Counted from the stretch's first letter, positions 25,966 to 35,454 are shown. The stretch is 64,000 bases of DNA from Aestuariispira ectoiniformans (GCF_025136295.1 NZ_CP062788.1:3241588-3305587), one strand, 5' to 3'. A program made the numbers and translations. The notes: a model not told the origin generated them from the letters alone.

Positions 25966-26292
25966 ATGAGCAAGAGCCTGCTATCCCATGCGATCAAATA
26001 CTATCTGAGTGGAATCGACACCGATACTTTCGTCGATGACTTCATCAAGCGCTGGGACAGGGAACGAAACAGTGGCGAGCTAAGCAAAGACGGAGACAAT
26101 CTCGACCTTTGCCTGTCCAACATATTTTATGCCATCGATATGTACGACACGGGCGAAACGGACCTGGGCAGCCCGGAGTTGAACAAGGACCACCTGCGAA
26201 CTGAAATCGGCAAGCAGCTGCACGACCTGATCCGCGCCAATGCGAAATACCGGAAAGTCTACGAAGAGGTAGAAAAGAGCCTGAAAAAATAA
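25966..26292 (+). CDS. Colicin-immunity-like protein (PF09204 type), no toxin nearby
   Basis: 108 residues, ATG preceded by GGGAGGAA. It is an acidic all-helical protein. SHAIKYYLSGIDTDTFVDDFIKRWDRE, a mid-segment with LSNIFYAIDMYD, and LRTEIGKQLHDL match the helix pattern of the bacterial self-protective colicin-like immunity family (colicin D immunity). That is pattern recognition rather than a search result. Family members bind and block a tRNase-type toxin. No toxin gene is on either side: fdsB is upstream and a DUF1127 gene downstream. It has its own terminator. Base composition seems a little less GC-rich than its neighbours, which may hint at transfer. Confidence 0.6.
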   Translation: MSKSLLSHAIKYYLSGIDTDTFVDDFIKRWDRERNSGELSKDGDNLDLCLSNIFYAIDMYDTGETDLGSPELNKDHLRTEIGKQLHDLIRANAKYRKVYEEVEKSLKK

Positions 26293-26324
26293 AAGCGGGC
26301 GGCCCCTTCCGGCCGCGCGCTTTT
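26291..26324 (+). terminator. Terminator after the immunity-like gene
   Basis: AAAAGCGGGCGGCC and GGCCGCGCGCTTTT pair with one G-G mismatch around CCTTCC; the stem overlaps the last two bases of the stop codon. Confidence 0.8.
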
Positions 26325-26358
26325 GGGAGGAATGAAACGCGTTAGCGCAAGTCAGCGA

Positions 26359-26604
26359 TCAACGCTTGCCGTCAAAAACACCGTGGGAGACAGCGGTAAT
26401 GTCGGAGCGCGAAAGACCGATGTCTTTCAACTGGCTATCGGTCAGGCCCTGCAGGATCAGGCGGGTACGCTCTTCTTCATAGAATTTCATAACCTTCGCC
26501 CCGGCAGTGCGGAAAACCGCAGCTACCTTTGCAATCAGACCGCCCTGGCTGTGTCCGGATACCGGAGCAAAACCACCAACTGTCGCGTTCTTCAATGCAG
26601 CCAT
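26359..26604 (-). CDS. DUF1127 (YjiS-like) small protein
   Basis: 81 residues from the ATG at 26602-26604, with GAGG 9 bases upstream; an ATG 9 bases earlier abuts the ribosome site. The C-terminal half has the DUF1127 signature, an arginine/leucine helix followed by LTDSQLKDIGLSRSDI. The N-terminus is longer than in minimal members. Some alphaproteobacterial DUF1127 proteins affect RNA turnover or phosphate and carbon physiology; the role here is unknown. It is monocistronic. Confidence 0.82.
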   Translation of the reverse strand: MAALKNATVGGFAPVSGHSQGGLIAKVAAVFRTAGAKVMKFYEEERTRLILQGLTDSQLKDIGLSRSDITAVSHGVFDGKR

Positions 26605-27065
26605 CGTCTTCATCCTCAATTCATGCAGGTAACAGGGGTAAATCAGCGGCGGCAGCGACCTTGGGAGTATTGGGGGAGAGGGAGGGTTGGTCACCGCCGC
26701 CGTTCGAGAGATATGTAATAATCTTTCGCCGGAAAAACACGCGGGAAAAAAGCAATCCATCTCTGCAAGAAATGCATAGCTTTCAGCCCTGTAACAAAAG
26801 AACCGTTTCATCCGGATTTCATAAAGTCTTGTTACTGGCTTTACCCTGGCTCTTGAAAGTTAGGTTACTTTCCACTTGCGATATGTATCGATCCGATATA
26901 TAGAGTTTCGGCATATATTGGTGCAGTCCTGACATATCTCGACAAACTTTTCACTTGGATTGGTGTTAAAAGCGGTCAGGCAAACCAAAACGGTGGGGCA
27001 AATAGGGGCATAAGAAATGCGGTATTTCCGTATTTGATGACATTTTTCATGATCATGGTGTGACG
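26605..27065. other. 461-base intergenic region between divergent DUF1127 and padR genes
   Basis: No credible coding region is present. It is AT-richer than its surroundings, as expected for two divergent promoters. It holds an inverted repeat TATCG-ATC-CGATA (26886-26898) and the palindrome near padR described separately. Confidence 0.6.
27015..27035. promoter_or_regulatory. Palindromic operator candidate upstream of padR
   Basis: AAATnCGG-N5-CCGnATTT is a perfect two-fold symmetric element ending 30 bases before the padR ATG. PadR regulators usually bind such palindromes at their own promoters, so this is a likely autoregulatory site. Confidence 0.5.
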
Positions 27066-27659
27066 ATGGATATCAGGACAACCTGTCTGGGTGTACTGGC
27101 GCTGGGCGATGCCAGCGGGTACGAAATCCGGAAATCCTTTGAAGAAGGTCCCTTCTCCCATTTTGCCGAAGGCGGTTTTGGGTCGATTTACCCTGCGCTC
27201 AACAAAATGGAGGTCGAAGGCCTGGTCACATCGCGTTTGCAGGAACAGAAGAAACGCCCTGCAAAGAAGATCTATTCCATTACGGCCAAGGGACGGCTTG
27301 TGTTGATGGATGCCTTGTCCAAGCCCCCTCGGGACGACCGGTTCAAGTCGGACTTCCTCTTTACCATGTTCTTTGCCGACTATCTTGATCCGACGGATGT
27401 CGAGACGATTATTGATCAACGTGTGAAAAACCTCACAGACAATATCCGCCACATGGAAGAATACTGCCAGGATGACTGCACCCCGCCGACCAAAGGCGCG
27501 GTGTTCGTGCGGGACTTTGGCCTGGCCATGCAAAGGGCTGCCCGCGACTTCCTGGAAAATGAGAAACACAAGGCCGTTGCCGCCGCCCTACAGGGTGCGG
27601 ACAGGGACGAAAGCCCCGGTGATGGCAGGACAGACGATAAATCCCAAGCTGCTGAGTGA
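27066..27659 (+). CDS. PadR family transcriptional regulator
   Basis: 197 residues from the ATG at 27066; a GTG 6 bases earlier is also in frame and the ribosome site is poor. The N-terminal winged helix shows LGVLALGDASGYEIRKSFEEG, FGSIYPALNKMEVEGLVTS and the KIYSITAKGR wing of PadR. The C-terminal part is the dimerisation helix region of the Vir_act_alpha_C type, with an unstructured tail. PadR proteins repress efflux or detoxification genes and respond to small aromatic ligands. Its stop overlaps the region just before the RND adaptor start, so padR is probably the first gene of the efflux operon. Confidence 0.92.
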   Translation: MDIRTTCLGVLALGDASGYEIRKSFEEGPFSHFAEGGFGSIYPALNKMEVEGLVTSRLQEQKKRPAKKIYSITAKGRLVLMDALSKPPRDDRFKSDFLFTMFFADYLDPTDVETIIDQRVKNLTDNIRHMEEYCQDDCTPPTKGAVFVRDFGLAMQRAARDFLENEKHKAVAAALQGADRDESPGDGRTDDKSQAAE

Positions 27660-27664
27660 ATAAG

Positions 27665-28765
27665 ATGAGCAATCGGTTACTGAAGGTCCGCCCTTCCCTT
27701 TACATCTCCGCCGGCCTCGCCGTAGCGGTCGGCCTGTGGCTGTGGTCCGGGCAATGGGTCAACGCGGAAGAAAACAGCACACAAGCCCCATCCACCGAGC
27801 AGCAGGATGAGGTTGTTGCCCTGCAGTCGGTCCGTACAGCCACGAGCCAGGCACAATTGCATCAGGCCGTGCTGAAAATCAGCGGCCGCACGGCCTATGA
27901 AAAACAGGTTCAGGTCAATGCGGAAATCGACGGGCGGATTGCCCAGGTCGATATGGAAGAAAGCCATGCCGTCAAAAAGGGTCAGGTAATCGCCCGGGTG
28001 GCAATTGAAGACCGCCAGGCCCGCGTTGCCGAGGCCCAGGCGCTGCTGACCCAGCGTAAGATTGAATATGATGCCGCAAACAAACTCGCGAAAAAGGGCT
28101 TTCAGTCGGAAATCCGCCGATCGGAAGCGGCGGCAAACCTGCAATCTGCCAAGGCACAGCTCCGTCAGGCGCAGATCGCGCTGAACAATACGGCCATCAC
28201 CTCTCCCCTCGACGGTCGGGTCAGGACACAATCTGTTGAGGTTGGTGACTATGTGAAGGGCGGTGACCCGATCGCAACGCTGGTGGATATGAACCCGATC
28301 CTGGTCAAAGGTCAGGTCTCTGAACGCGATATCAACGAAATCGCCCTTGGATCACAGGCCGAGGTGACGCTCATCACCGGTCAGGCCCTGCAAGGGATCA
28401 TCAGCCGCATCGCCCCGGTCGCCGAAGAGGCAACCCGCACCTTTGAAGTGGCCGTCGAAGTCGAAAATCCCGGCAACGTCATTCCCGTCGGCATAACGGC
28501 GGAAATGAAACTGCCGCTGCAGCAGGTCAAGGCCCATATCCTGTCCCCGTCCCTTTTGACGCTGAACGATGCTGGCGAGATCGGCGTGAAATATGTCGAC
28601 GATGACAGCGTCGCCCGTTTCACACCGGTTACCATCGTCGAGGACACCCTGAAAGGCATGTGGGTCATGGGGCTTCCTGACATGGTGAACCTGATCGTCG
28701 TCGGTCAGGAGTATGTAAAAGACGGCCAAAAGGTCAAAACTGCCGACGTCGCGGTCAACGGCTGA
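27665..28765 (+). CDS. RND efflux periplasmic adaptor (MFP) protein
   Basis: 366 residues from the ATG at 27665, five bases after the padR stop. An N-terminal signal/anchor (SLYISAGLAVAVGLWLW) leads into the lipoyl/biotinyl-like halves (EIDGRIAQVDMEESHAVKKGQVIARV and SPLDGRVRTQSVEVGDYVKGGDPIATL). A short alpha-helical hairpin lies between them, followed by beta-barrel and membrane-proximal domains. There is no lipobox Cys, so it is anchored by the helix. It connects the permease at 28801 to an outer-membrane channel; no TolC-type gene is adjacent, so a shared channel must be used. Confidence 0.93.
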   Translation: MSNRLLKVRPSLYISAGLAVAVGLWLWSGQWVNAEENSTQAPSTEQQDEVVALQSVRTATSQAQLHQAVLKISGRTAYEKQVQVNAEIDGRIAQVDMEESHAVKKGQVIARVAIEDRQARVAEAQALLTQRKIEYDAANKLAKKGFQSEIRRSEAAANLQSAKAQLRQAQIALNNTAITSPLDGRVRTQSVEVGDYVKGGDPIATLVDMNPILVKGQVSERDINEIALGSQAEVTLITGQALQGIISRIAPVAEEATRTFEVAVEVENPGNVIPVGITAEMKLPLQQVKAHILSPSLLTLNDAGEIGVKYVDDDSVARFTPVTIVEDTLKGMWVMGLPDMVNLIVVGQEYVKDGQKVKTADVAVNG

Positions 28766-28800
28766 GCGCAAGGTGAAACGAAGGATAAGCAGGTCTTCCC

Positions 28801-31800
28801 ATGAGTATCATCCAATCCGCCCTCAGTCGGGCGCGAACAGTCATCGCCTTGCTGGTGTTCATCCTGATTGCCGGTTCGATCGCCTATGTCAGCATTCCCA
28901 AGGAATCGGACCCGGACGTCAATATCCCGATCATCTATGTCTCGCTCAGCCATGAGGGGATTTCCCCGGAGGATGCGGAACGCCTCCTGGTCCGGCCCGT
29001 CGAAAAGGAAGTACGCACCATTGAAGGTGTGAAGGAAATGCGATCCACCGCCTATGAAGGCGGGGCCAATGTGCTGCTTGAATTTGAGGCCGGCTTTGAT
29101 TCCGACAACGCGCTGGACGACGTGCGCGAAAGAGTGGACACGGCCAAGCCTGAACTGCCGGATGACACAGACGAACCCAGCGTCAACGAGGTTAACCTCA
29201 GCCTGTTCCCGGTGCTGGTCGTTACCCTGTCCGGTGACGTGCCGGAACGCACGCTGCTGCGCCTTGCGCGTAACCTGCAGGACGATATCGAGGCCCTTCC
29301 GCCCGTTCTGGAAGCCAATATTCAGGGCGACCGCGACGAGACCGTGGAACTGGTCGTCGACCCCATGCTGGTAGACAGCTATGGCCTTCGCCCTGACAGC
29401 ATTTTCAATGCCTTGAGCCGCTCCAACATTCTGGTGGCCGCCGGTGCAATGGATACCGGCAAGGGTCGTTTTTCGATCAAGGTACCGGGGTTGTTCGAGG
29501 ATCTGGGCGACATTCTGCGTATGCCGCTAAAGGTCGAGGGTGACGCCGTCGTGACCATCGCCGACGTGGCGACGGTGCGCCGTACCTTCAAGGACCCGAC
29601 CGTCTATGCCCGCGTCAACGGCGAACGGGCGATCACTCTGGAAGTCTCCAAGCGTGTTGGTGAAAACATCATCGAGACCATTGATCAGGTCCGTAACGTC
29701 GTTAACGAAGAGGCCAAGCATTTCCCCGAGGGGGTCAAGGTCGGCTTCAGCCAGGACCAGTCCGGCCAGATCAAGACCATGCTGACGGACCTGCAGAACA
29801 ACGTGACCAGCGCCATCCTGCTGGTGATGATCATTGTCGTCGCCGCCCTTGGGCTGCGTGGCGGGTTGCTGGTGGGTGTCGCCATTCCCGGCTCCTTCCT
29901 GGCGGGTATCCTCGTGCTATATACCGCCGGGATGACGGTCAACGTCGTGGTTCTCTTCTCCCTGATCCTGGCCGTCGGCATGTTGGTGGACGGGGCCATC
30001 GTCGTGATCGAATATGCCGACCGGAAACTGGCGGAAGGCGAACCCAAGGAAGTGGCCTATGGGCTGGCCGCCAAGCGCATGGCCTGGCCGATCATCTCGT
30101 CGACGGCAACAACGCTGGCGGCTTTCCTGCCGCTGTTGTTCTGGCCCGGGATTGTCGGGGAATTCATGAAGTTCCTGCCAATCACCCTGATCGCGACGCT
30201 TACAGCATCGCTTGCCATGGCGCTGGTCTTTATCCCGGTGCTGGGCGCCAGCCTGACAACCGTCCTGCGTCTTGTGGTCATGATTGCCGCCGCTGGTGGC
30301 CTCGGGTCTCTTGGCGCGGGCATTGCCGCATCGGCCCTTGGGCAGAATTTGGCGCTTGTCGGCGGCATTCCGCTTGGCCTTATAGGCCTCATCGGCGGTT
30401 TCTGGCTGGGTGGTCTGTTCGGGCGTCTGCTGGAACAACGCAGTGCTGAACCGGAAGAGGCCCAACAGCTTTCCGCCAACCATGAAGGGGCAGCCCTGGA
30501 AAAGGTCAAAGGCCTGACCGGCGTATATCTGAAAGTGTTGCGCGGGGCGCTCCGCTATCCGGCCCTGGTTCTGCTCGGTGGCCTCGGGGTTCTGATCGTC
30601 ACCTATGTCGTCTACGGGAAATTTGGCCATGGCGTGGAATTCTTTCCCGAGATCGAACCGGATCAGTCCGTCGTAGTCGTCCATGCCCGTGGCAATATGT
30701 CGGTCGATGAACGTAACGGCCTTGTCCTGCAGGTGGAAAAGCACATTCTCGACCTGCAACGGGAAAAGGGTGAGTTCAAGACCGTCTACGCAACGGCGGG
30801 AAATTTCCGCGCCCGCGACGATGAAGCCGAAGACGTCATCGGCAAGATCCAACTGGAATTTGCCGACTGGGAACAGCGTCGGTCCGCGGATGTGATCCAT
30901 CAGGATATCCGTGACCGGACCGCCTATCTGGCGGGTATCTGGGTTGAGGTGAAAAAGGCAGAGGAAGGCCCGCCGACCGGCAAGCCAGTCAATGTCCAGA
31001 TTTCATCCCGCAACCCTGCCCTCCTGGATCCGATCATCGGGAAACTGCGGACCAAGATGGAAGGCATGGAAGGGCTGGTCGATGTGGAAGACAGCCGCCC
31101 CATTCCCGGTATCGAATGGGTACTGACCGTCGACCGCGCGCAAGCTGCCAAGTTCGGCGCGGATGTGGTCAGCATCGGTAACTTCATCCAGTTGGTCACA
31201 AAGGGCCTGAAGATCAGCGATTACCGCCCGGATGACAGCGACGACGAGGTGGATATTGTCGCCCGTTATCCGGAGGAATATCGGACAATCGACCAGCTCG
31301 ACCGGGTGAATATCAGCACCGACAAGGGGCTGGCGCCAATGGGCAGTTTTGTCCAACGCGAGGCGAAGCAGAAAACCGGCCTGATCCGCCGTACGGACGC
31401 CAAACGCATCATGTTCGTGCGGGCCGACCTGAAGCCGGGCTATCTGGCCGATGATCAGGTGCGCGAAATCCGCTCCTGGCTGGAGGCCCAGAACCTGCCG
31501 GAAGGCGTCGACTATGTCTTCAAGGGCGAGGACGAGGAACAGCAGAAGGCACAGTCCTTCCTGATGAAGGCCTTTGCCGTCGCCCTGTTCCTGATGGCGG
31601 TGATCCTGGTGACCCAGTTCAACAGTTTCTATTCCGCCTTCCTGATCCTGTTTGCGGTGATCATGTCGACAGCCGGGGTGCTGATCGGGTTGCTTGTGAT
31701 AAACCAGCCCTTCGGCATCGTGATGAGCGGGATCGGTGTGATTGCGCTGGCCGGGATTGTGGTGAACAACAACATTGTCCTGATCGACACATTCGACCGT

Positions 31801-32184
31801 CTGGTGCACACGGAAAAAGATGTCAGAACGGCTATCCTGCTAACCGGGGCGCAACGTTTGCGGCCGGTAATGCTGACGACGGTCACGACAATCCTGGGCC
31901 TGATCCCGATGGTGACGCAAACCAATATCGACTTTGTCTCCCGCCATATCTCGGTCGGGGCACCGTCGACACAATGGTGGGTGCAACTGGCAACGGCCAT
32001 CGTTTTTGGCCTCGCCTTTGCAACCGTCCTGACCCTGGTGCTGACGCCCTGCGCCCTGATGATGCGGGCCAATATCAGCAACTGGCGCGCAAAAAAACGG
32101 GCCCTGAAGGAACAAAAGCAATTCGACCAGCAGGCCGCCAATGACGGTGAGTTGAAAGGCTTTCAGGCCGACGCTGCAGAATAG
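28801..32184 (+). CDS. RND efflux permease with an extra hydrophobic insertion
   Basis: 1127 residues, about 80-100 longer than AcrB-type pumps. The permease layout is clear: TM1 at about 15-33, large periplasmic loops, and the TM4 charged motif VGMLVDGAIVVIEYADRK with acidic proton-relay residues. The second half repeats this with GIVVNNNIVLIDTFDR. Around residues 488-553, between TM6 and the second half, there is a glycine/alanine-rich hydrophobic stretch (GGLGSLGAGIAASALGQNLALV and more) that could form two more membrane segments. The pump is a proton-driven exporter of hydrophobic drugs or metabolites. Substrate is unknown; control by PadR is likely. Confidence 0.94.
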   Translation: MSIIQSALSRARTVIALLVFILIAGSIAYVSIPKESDPDVNIPIIYVSLSHEGISPEDAERLLVRPVEKEVRTIEGVKEMRSTAYEGGANVLLEFEAGFDSDNALDDVRERVDTAKPELPDDTDEPSVNEVNLSLFPVLVVTLSGDVPERTLLRLARNLQDDIEALPPVLEANIQGDRDETVELVVDPMLVDSYGLRPDSIFNALSRSNILVAAGAMDTGKGRFSIKVPGLFEDLGDILRMPLKVEGDAVVTIADVATVRRTFKDPTVYARVNGERAITLEVSKRVGENIIETIDQVRNVVNEEAKHFPEGVKVGFSQDQSGQIKTMLTDLQNNVTSAILLVMIIVVAALGLRGGLLVGVAIPGSFLAGILVLYTAGMTVNVVVLFSLILAVGMLVDGAIVVIEYADRKLAEGEPKEVAYGLAAKRMAWPIISSTATTLAAFLPLLFWPGIVGEFMKFLPITLIATLTASLAMALVFIPVLGASLTTVLRLVVMIAAAGGLGSLGAGIAASALGQNLALVGGIPLGLIGLIGGFWLGGLFGRLLEQRSAEPEEAQQLSANHEGAALEKVKGLTGVYLKVLRGALRYPALVLLGGLGVLIVTYVVYGKFGHGVEFFPEIEPDQSVVVVHARGNMSVDERNGLVLQVEKHILDLQREKGEFKTVYATAGNFRARDDEAEDVIGKIQLEFADWEQRRSADVIHQDIRDRTAYLAGIWVEVKKAEEGPPTGKPVNVQISSRNPALLDPIIGKLRTKMEGMEGLVDVEDSRPIPGIEWVLTVDRAQAAKFGADVVSIGNFIQLVTKGLKISDYRPDDSDDEVDIVARYPEEYRTIDQLDRVNISTDKGLAPMGSFVQREAKQKTGLIRRTDAKRIMFVRADLKPGYLADDQVREIRSWLEAQNLPEGVDYVFKGEDEEQQKAQSFLMKAFAVALFLMAVILVTQFNSFYSAFLILFAVIMSTAGVLIGLLVINQPFGIVMSGIGVIALAGIVVNNNIVLIDTFDRLVHTEKDVRTAILLTGAQRLRPVMLTTVTTILGLIPMVTQTNIDFVSRHISVGAPSTQWWVQLATAIVFGLAFATVLTLVLTPCALMMRANISNWRAKKRALKEQKQFDQQAANDGELKGFQADAAE

Positions 32185-32207
32185 CGAATGTCGGAACCTT
32201 GAAAACA

Positions 32208-32242
32208 GGGCGGCATCCGGTCGGATGCCGCCCTTTCTTTTG
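32208..32242. terminator. Bidirectional terminator between the RND permease and lysR genes
   Basis: GGGCGGCATCC (32208-32218) and GGATGCCGCCC (32223-32233) form an 11-bp stem, followed by TTTCTTTTG on the plus strand. Confidence 0.85.
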
Positions 32243-32243
32243 T

Positions 32244-33104
32244 CTAGTCGTCAGCCTCTCCATCAATGTCTATGGCTACGGCCATCGCATCAAGAAGTGG
32301 AGACGGATTAGTTTGATTGCGGAGCAGAACCAGACCCACCGTCGGCAAAGCCGGAAAACCTTCGCGTTTTCCCAACGCCCGCAGTGTATTGGGAACGCTG
32401 GACCGAGGCATCACAGCAACGGCAAGCCCCACCTCGACCACCGCCAGCAAGGCCGCCAGGTTCGGGCTGCTATAGGCGACACGGTAACGCCGCCCGCAAT
32501 TGGCAAGGCTTTGAGTCGCCCATTGCCGAACATCGCAATCCTCCCGGAAAACCGCCAGAGGCAGGACATCCCGCAGGTGGACTGCATGACGACGGGAGGC
32601 CGCCCAGACCAGTTGTTCCCGGCCAATCAATGTACCCGCCACGCTGTCCAACAGGCGTGTAACAACCGCCAGGTCAAGCATCCCCTGCTCAATTTGGGCC
32701 GTAAGATCCACACTTGGCGCACAATGCACCATAATTTCGATCTGTGGATGGCAGGCGGCAAAACTCTCCAGAATTCTAGGCAGGACACTGGCCGCATAAT
32801 CATCAGGTATACCAAAACGGAGCAAGCCTTCAGGTTCCTGCTTCGTCATGGACATCCATGCCTCTTCCTGCAATTCCAAGATGCGGCGGGCATAGCCCAG
32901 AAGTGCTTCTCCCTTTTGCGTCAAACGAACTGTCGGACGTTCCCGCCGGAATAGTTGATGACCCACCATCTGTTCCAGCCGCTGAACCTGCATGCTCACG
33001 GCAGACTGCGTACGACCCACACGATTAGCAGCCGCCTGGAAGCTGCCTTCTTCGGCAATGATGACAAAACTGCGCAGGAGGTCGGGGGGAAACTGCTGTT
33101 GCAT
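32244..33104 (-). CDS. LysR family transcriptional regulator
   Basis: 286 residues. The N-terminal HTH (about 8-67) has LLRSFVIIAEEGSFQAAANRVGRTQSAVSMQVQRLE, the LysR signature. The C-terminal half is a substrate-binding-like effector domain (LLRFGIPDDYAASVLPRIL). It diverges from a LysE-family exporter gene with 103 bases between the starts, the classic arrangement for a LysR activator of an exporter such as ArgP-ArgO or LysG-LysE. The ligand is probably an amino acid or related solute, by context only. Confidence 0.93.
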   Translation of the reverse strand: MQQQFPPDLLRSFVIIAEEGSFQAAANRVGRTQSAVSMQVQRLEQMVGHQLFRRERPTVRLTQKGEALLGYARRILELQEEAWMSMTKQEPEGLLRFGIPDDYAASVLPRILESFAACHPQIEIMVHCAPSVDLTAQIEQGMLDLAVVTRLLDSVAGTLIGREQLVWAASRRHAVHLRDVLPLAVFREDCDVRQWATQSLANCGRRYRVAYSSPNLAALLAVVEVGLAVAVMPRSSVPNTLRALGKREGFPALPTVGLVLLRNQTNPSPLLDAMAVAIDIDGEADD

Positions 33105-33207
33105 ATTTATATCAAATTAATTGACTTTAATATTCAATACTATCAATTGGATTTATCAACAATGATTTTTGATAATCACGGGCGTTCCAAGTTTTCCCGA
33201 GGCCCTG

Positions 33208-33801
33208 ATGTGGACTTTAGCCTTTTCCCTTATCCCCTTTGCGTTTTCCATGATAGCCACTCCCGGCCCAAATAATGTCATCGTCATGGTGAGCGGTACA
33301 AACTTCGGCTACAGGCGTACCCTGCCGGTTATCCTGGGTATCGTTTTCGGTCTATCGACGTTGATTCTGTGCACGGGACTGGGACTTGGCCAATTGTTCG
33401 GCCTGTATCCCGGCATTCATTCCACTCTGAAATATATAGCAACAGCCTATCTGCTGTTCCTAGCCTGGAAAATCGCCTCGGCAGACGGAATATCCAAAGA
33501 AAAAAATGAGGAAAAGCCTTTGACCTTCCTGCAGGGCCTTTTGTTTCAATGGGTAAATCCGAAGGCCTGGGTTCTCGCGGTCAGCGCCATTGCAACCTTC
33601 ACCTCTCCGGCCCTTTCGCCTCTGGGACAGACCTTGATAATCTGCCTTGTCCTGACCTGTGTCGCCATTCCATCCGTATCCGCCTGGGCGATATTCGGAA
33701 GCGGAATTGCGCAACTCCTCAAGACCCGGAAAGCGCTTCGGTTTTTCAATATTGCAATGGGGGGCTTGCTCGTATCGTCGCTAATCCCTCTTTATCTTTA
33801 A
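33208..33801 (+). CDS. LysE family amino-acid/solute exporter
   Basis: 197 residues from the ATG at 33208 (GAGG 5 bases before). About six membrane segments. The LysE/RhtB signature is visible: PFAFSMIATPGPNNVIVMVSGTNFGYRRTLP and, later, FLQGLLFQWVNPKAWVLAVSAIATF. These proteins export amino acids or homoserine lactone-like solutes. The divergent LysR gene is the likely regulator. The gene is monocistronic. Confidence 0.93.
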   Translation: MWTLAFSLIPFAFSMIATPGPNNVIVMVSGTNFGYRRTLPVILGIVFGLSTLILCTGLGLGQLFGLYPGIHSTLKYIATAYLLFLAWKIASADGISKEKNEEKPLTFLQGLLFQWVNPKAWVLAVSAIATFTSPALSPLGQTLIICLVLTCVAIPSVSAWAIFGSGIAQLLKTRKALRFFNIAMGGLLVSSLIPLYL

Positions 33802-33923
33802 CGGCTCAGCCTTTCATTTTTGCCGCACCGCAATATCATTCTTAGAGCCCTTTCGTGAAAACAGGTGATTTTCCCTGTGGGCTTCAGTAGATAAAGGCGT
33901 CTGTACGGCATCTGCAAAGGAAC

Positions 33924-35450
33924 GTGAGTTTGGACAACCTGACGATACGCCTGCGTGACAGGCAGGTCCCTTCCGATCACAAGACCGGTTCTTGGGGTGA
34001 CCTTCTCTTTGTGTTCCATGTCGTCGGTATTCTGGTCGCCATTCTGGGCGTTACCATGCTCTTCCCCCTGCTGGTGGATTGGGAAAGCAGCAATGCCGAC
34101 TGGCATGTCTTTGTGACATCCGCAGGTGTCTGCCTCTTCACCGGTATCACAGTGGCCCTGGCGACCTATCGCCGCTATCAGAAGGTTGATCGCCGCAAGG
34201 GGTATCTGCTGACCGTTTTAAGCTGGGTTATTGTTGGCCTGTTTGGATCATTGCCCCTTGCCTTCAGTTCCCTGAATCTCAGCTTCACCGATGCCTTTTT
34301 CGAAACCATGTCCGCCCTGACGACGACGGGTTCCACGGTGCTTGTGGGTCTGGACCATATGGCGCCCGGGCTGCTGATCTGGCGGTCGATCCTGCAATGG
34401 ATTGGCGGGATCGGTATTGTGGTGATGGCGCTTGTGATGCTGCCGTTTCTGCGCATCGGCGGGATGCAGCTCTTCAAATCGGAATCCTCTGACGTTTCCG
34501 ACAAACTGGCCCCCCAGATCGTGCGCGTGGCCGGACTGACCGTCCTGGTCTATGTCTCCTTGTCCCTCGCCTGTCTGGCCGCCCTGATCATTGCGGGCAT
34601 GCCCTTCTTCGACGCCGTCAACCATGCCATGGCAACCATCGCCACCGGTGGCTTTTCCACCAAAGACGCCTCCGTCGGATACTATGACAGCCCGGCAATC
34701 GAGGCGGTTCTGATCATCTTCATGATGTCGGGCGCGTTACCGCTCGTCTTTTATGCCCGGATCATCATGCATGGCCGAGGCGCGTTCAAAGCCGAACGAC
34801 AGATTCCCACCTTTCTGGCGATCTGGATTCTTGCCATCGGAATCGCAACCGTCATTCGCCACAACAGCAGCGCCGTCGAGGCGATTGGATGGCTGGGGGC
34901 CTTTCGGCAGGCAGCCTTCAACGTAACCTCGGTTCTCACCGACACGGGCTTTGCCACCACCGATTTCAGCCTTTGGGGTTCGGGGGCTATTGCGCTCTTC
35001 ATGGGCCTCCTTTTCATTGGAGGCTGTGCCGGATCGACATCGGGTTCCATCAAAGTCTTCCGTTGGCAACTGTTGTTCGGCAGCATCCGCAGCCAGTTGG
35101 TGCATGTGCTCTCGCCCAACCGGGTCGTTGCCGTACGCTATCGCGGCAAGGGCGTGGATGACGAGACCATCAGCGTCGTCCGGAACTTTTTCTTCCTTTA
35201 TATGGTGACCTGGGCAGTACTCTCCTTTGTCCTGATGCTGAGCGGCCTGGACTATCTGTCGGCAACCAGTGCCATTGCGCAGGCCATGGCCGGTGCGGGC
35301 CCGGGTCTGGGACCGATCGTCGGTCCGGGTACAAACTTCCTGGGCCTGTCCGATTTCTCAAAATATGTACTGGTCGCAGCCATGCTGCTGGGCCGCCTGG
35401 AACTGGCCACTGTCTATGTCCTGTTCCTGAAAGATTTCTGGCGGAAATAA
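33924..35450 (+). CDS. trkH: TrkH family potassium uptake protein
   Basis: 508 residues, GTG start after AAAGGA. TrkH is the potassium-translocating subunit that works with cytosolic TrkA. About ten to twelve membrane segments with four pore-loop repeats are seen: SALTTTGSTV, ATIATGGFSTKD, TSVLTDTGFATTD and AGAGPGLGPIVG, each with the selectivity-filter glycine. No trkA gene is in the window. It converges on the CDP-alcohol phosphatidyltransferase gene, 5 bases apart. Confidence 0.95.
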   Translation: MSLDNLTIRLRDRQVPSDHKTGSWGDLLFVFHVVGILVAILGVTMLFPLLVDWESSNADWHVFVTSAGVCLFTGITVALATYRRYQKVDRRKGYLLTVLSWVIVGLFGSLPLAFSSLNLSFTDAFFETMSALTTTGSTVLVGLDHMAPGLLIWRSILQWIGGIGIVVMALVMLPFLRIGGMQLFKSESSDVSDKLAPQIVRVAGLTVLVYVSLSLACLAALIIAGMPFFDAVNHAMATIATGGFSTKDASVGYYDSPAIEAVLIIFMMSGALPLVFYARIIMHGRGAFKAERQIPTFLAIWILAIGIATVIRHNSSAVEAIGWLGAFRQAAFNVTSVLTDTGFATTDFSLWGSGAIALFMGLLFIGGCAGSTSGSIKVFRWQLLFGSIRSQLVHVLSPNRVVAVRYRGKGVDDETISVVRNFFFLYMVTWAVLSFVLMLSGLDYLSATSAIAQAMAGAGPGLGPIVGPGTNFLGLSDFSKYVLVAAMLLGRLELATVYVLFLKDFWRK

Positions 35451-35454
35451 CCGG

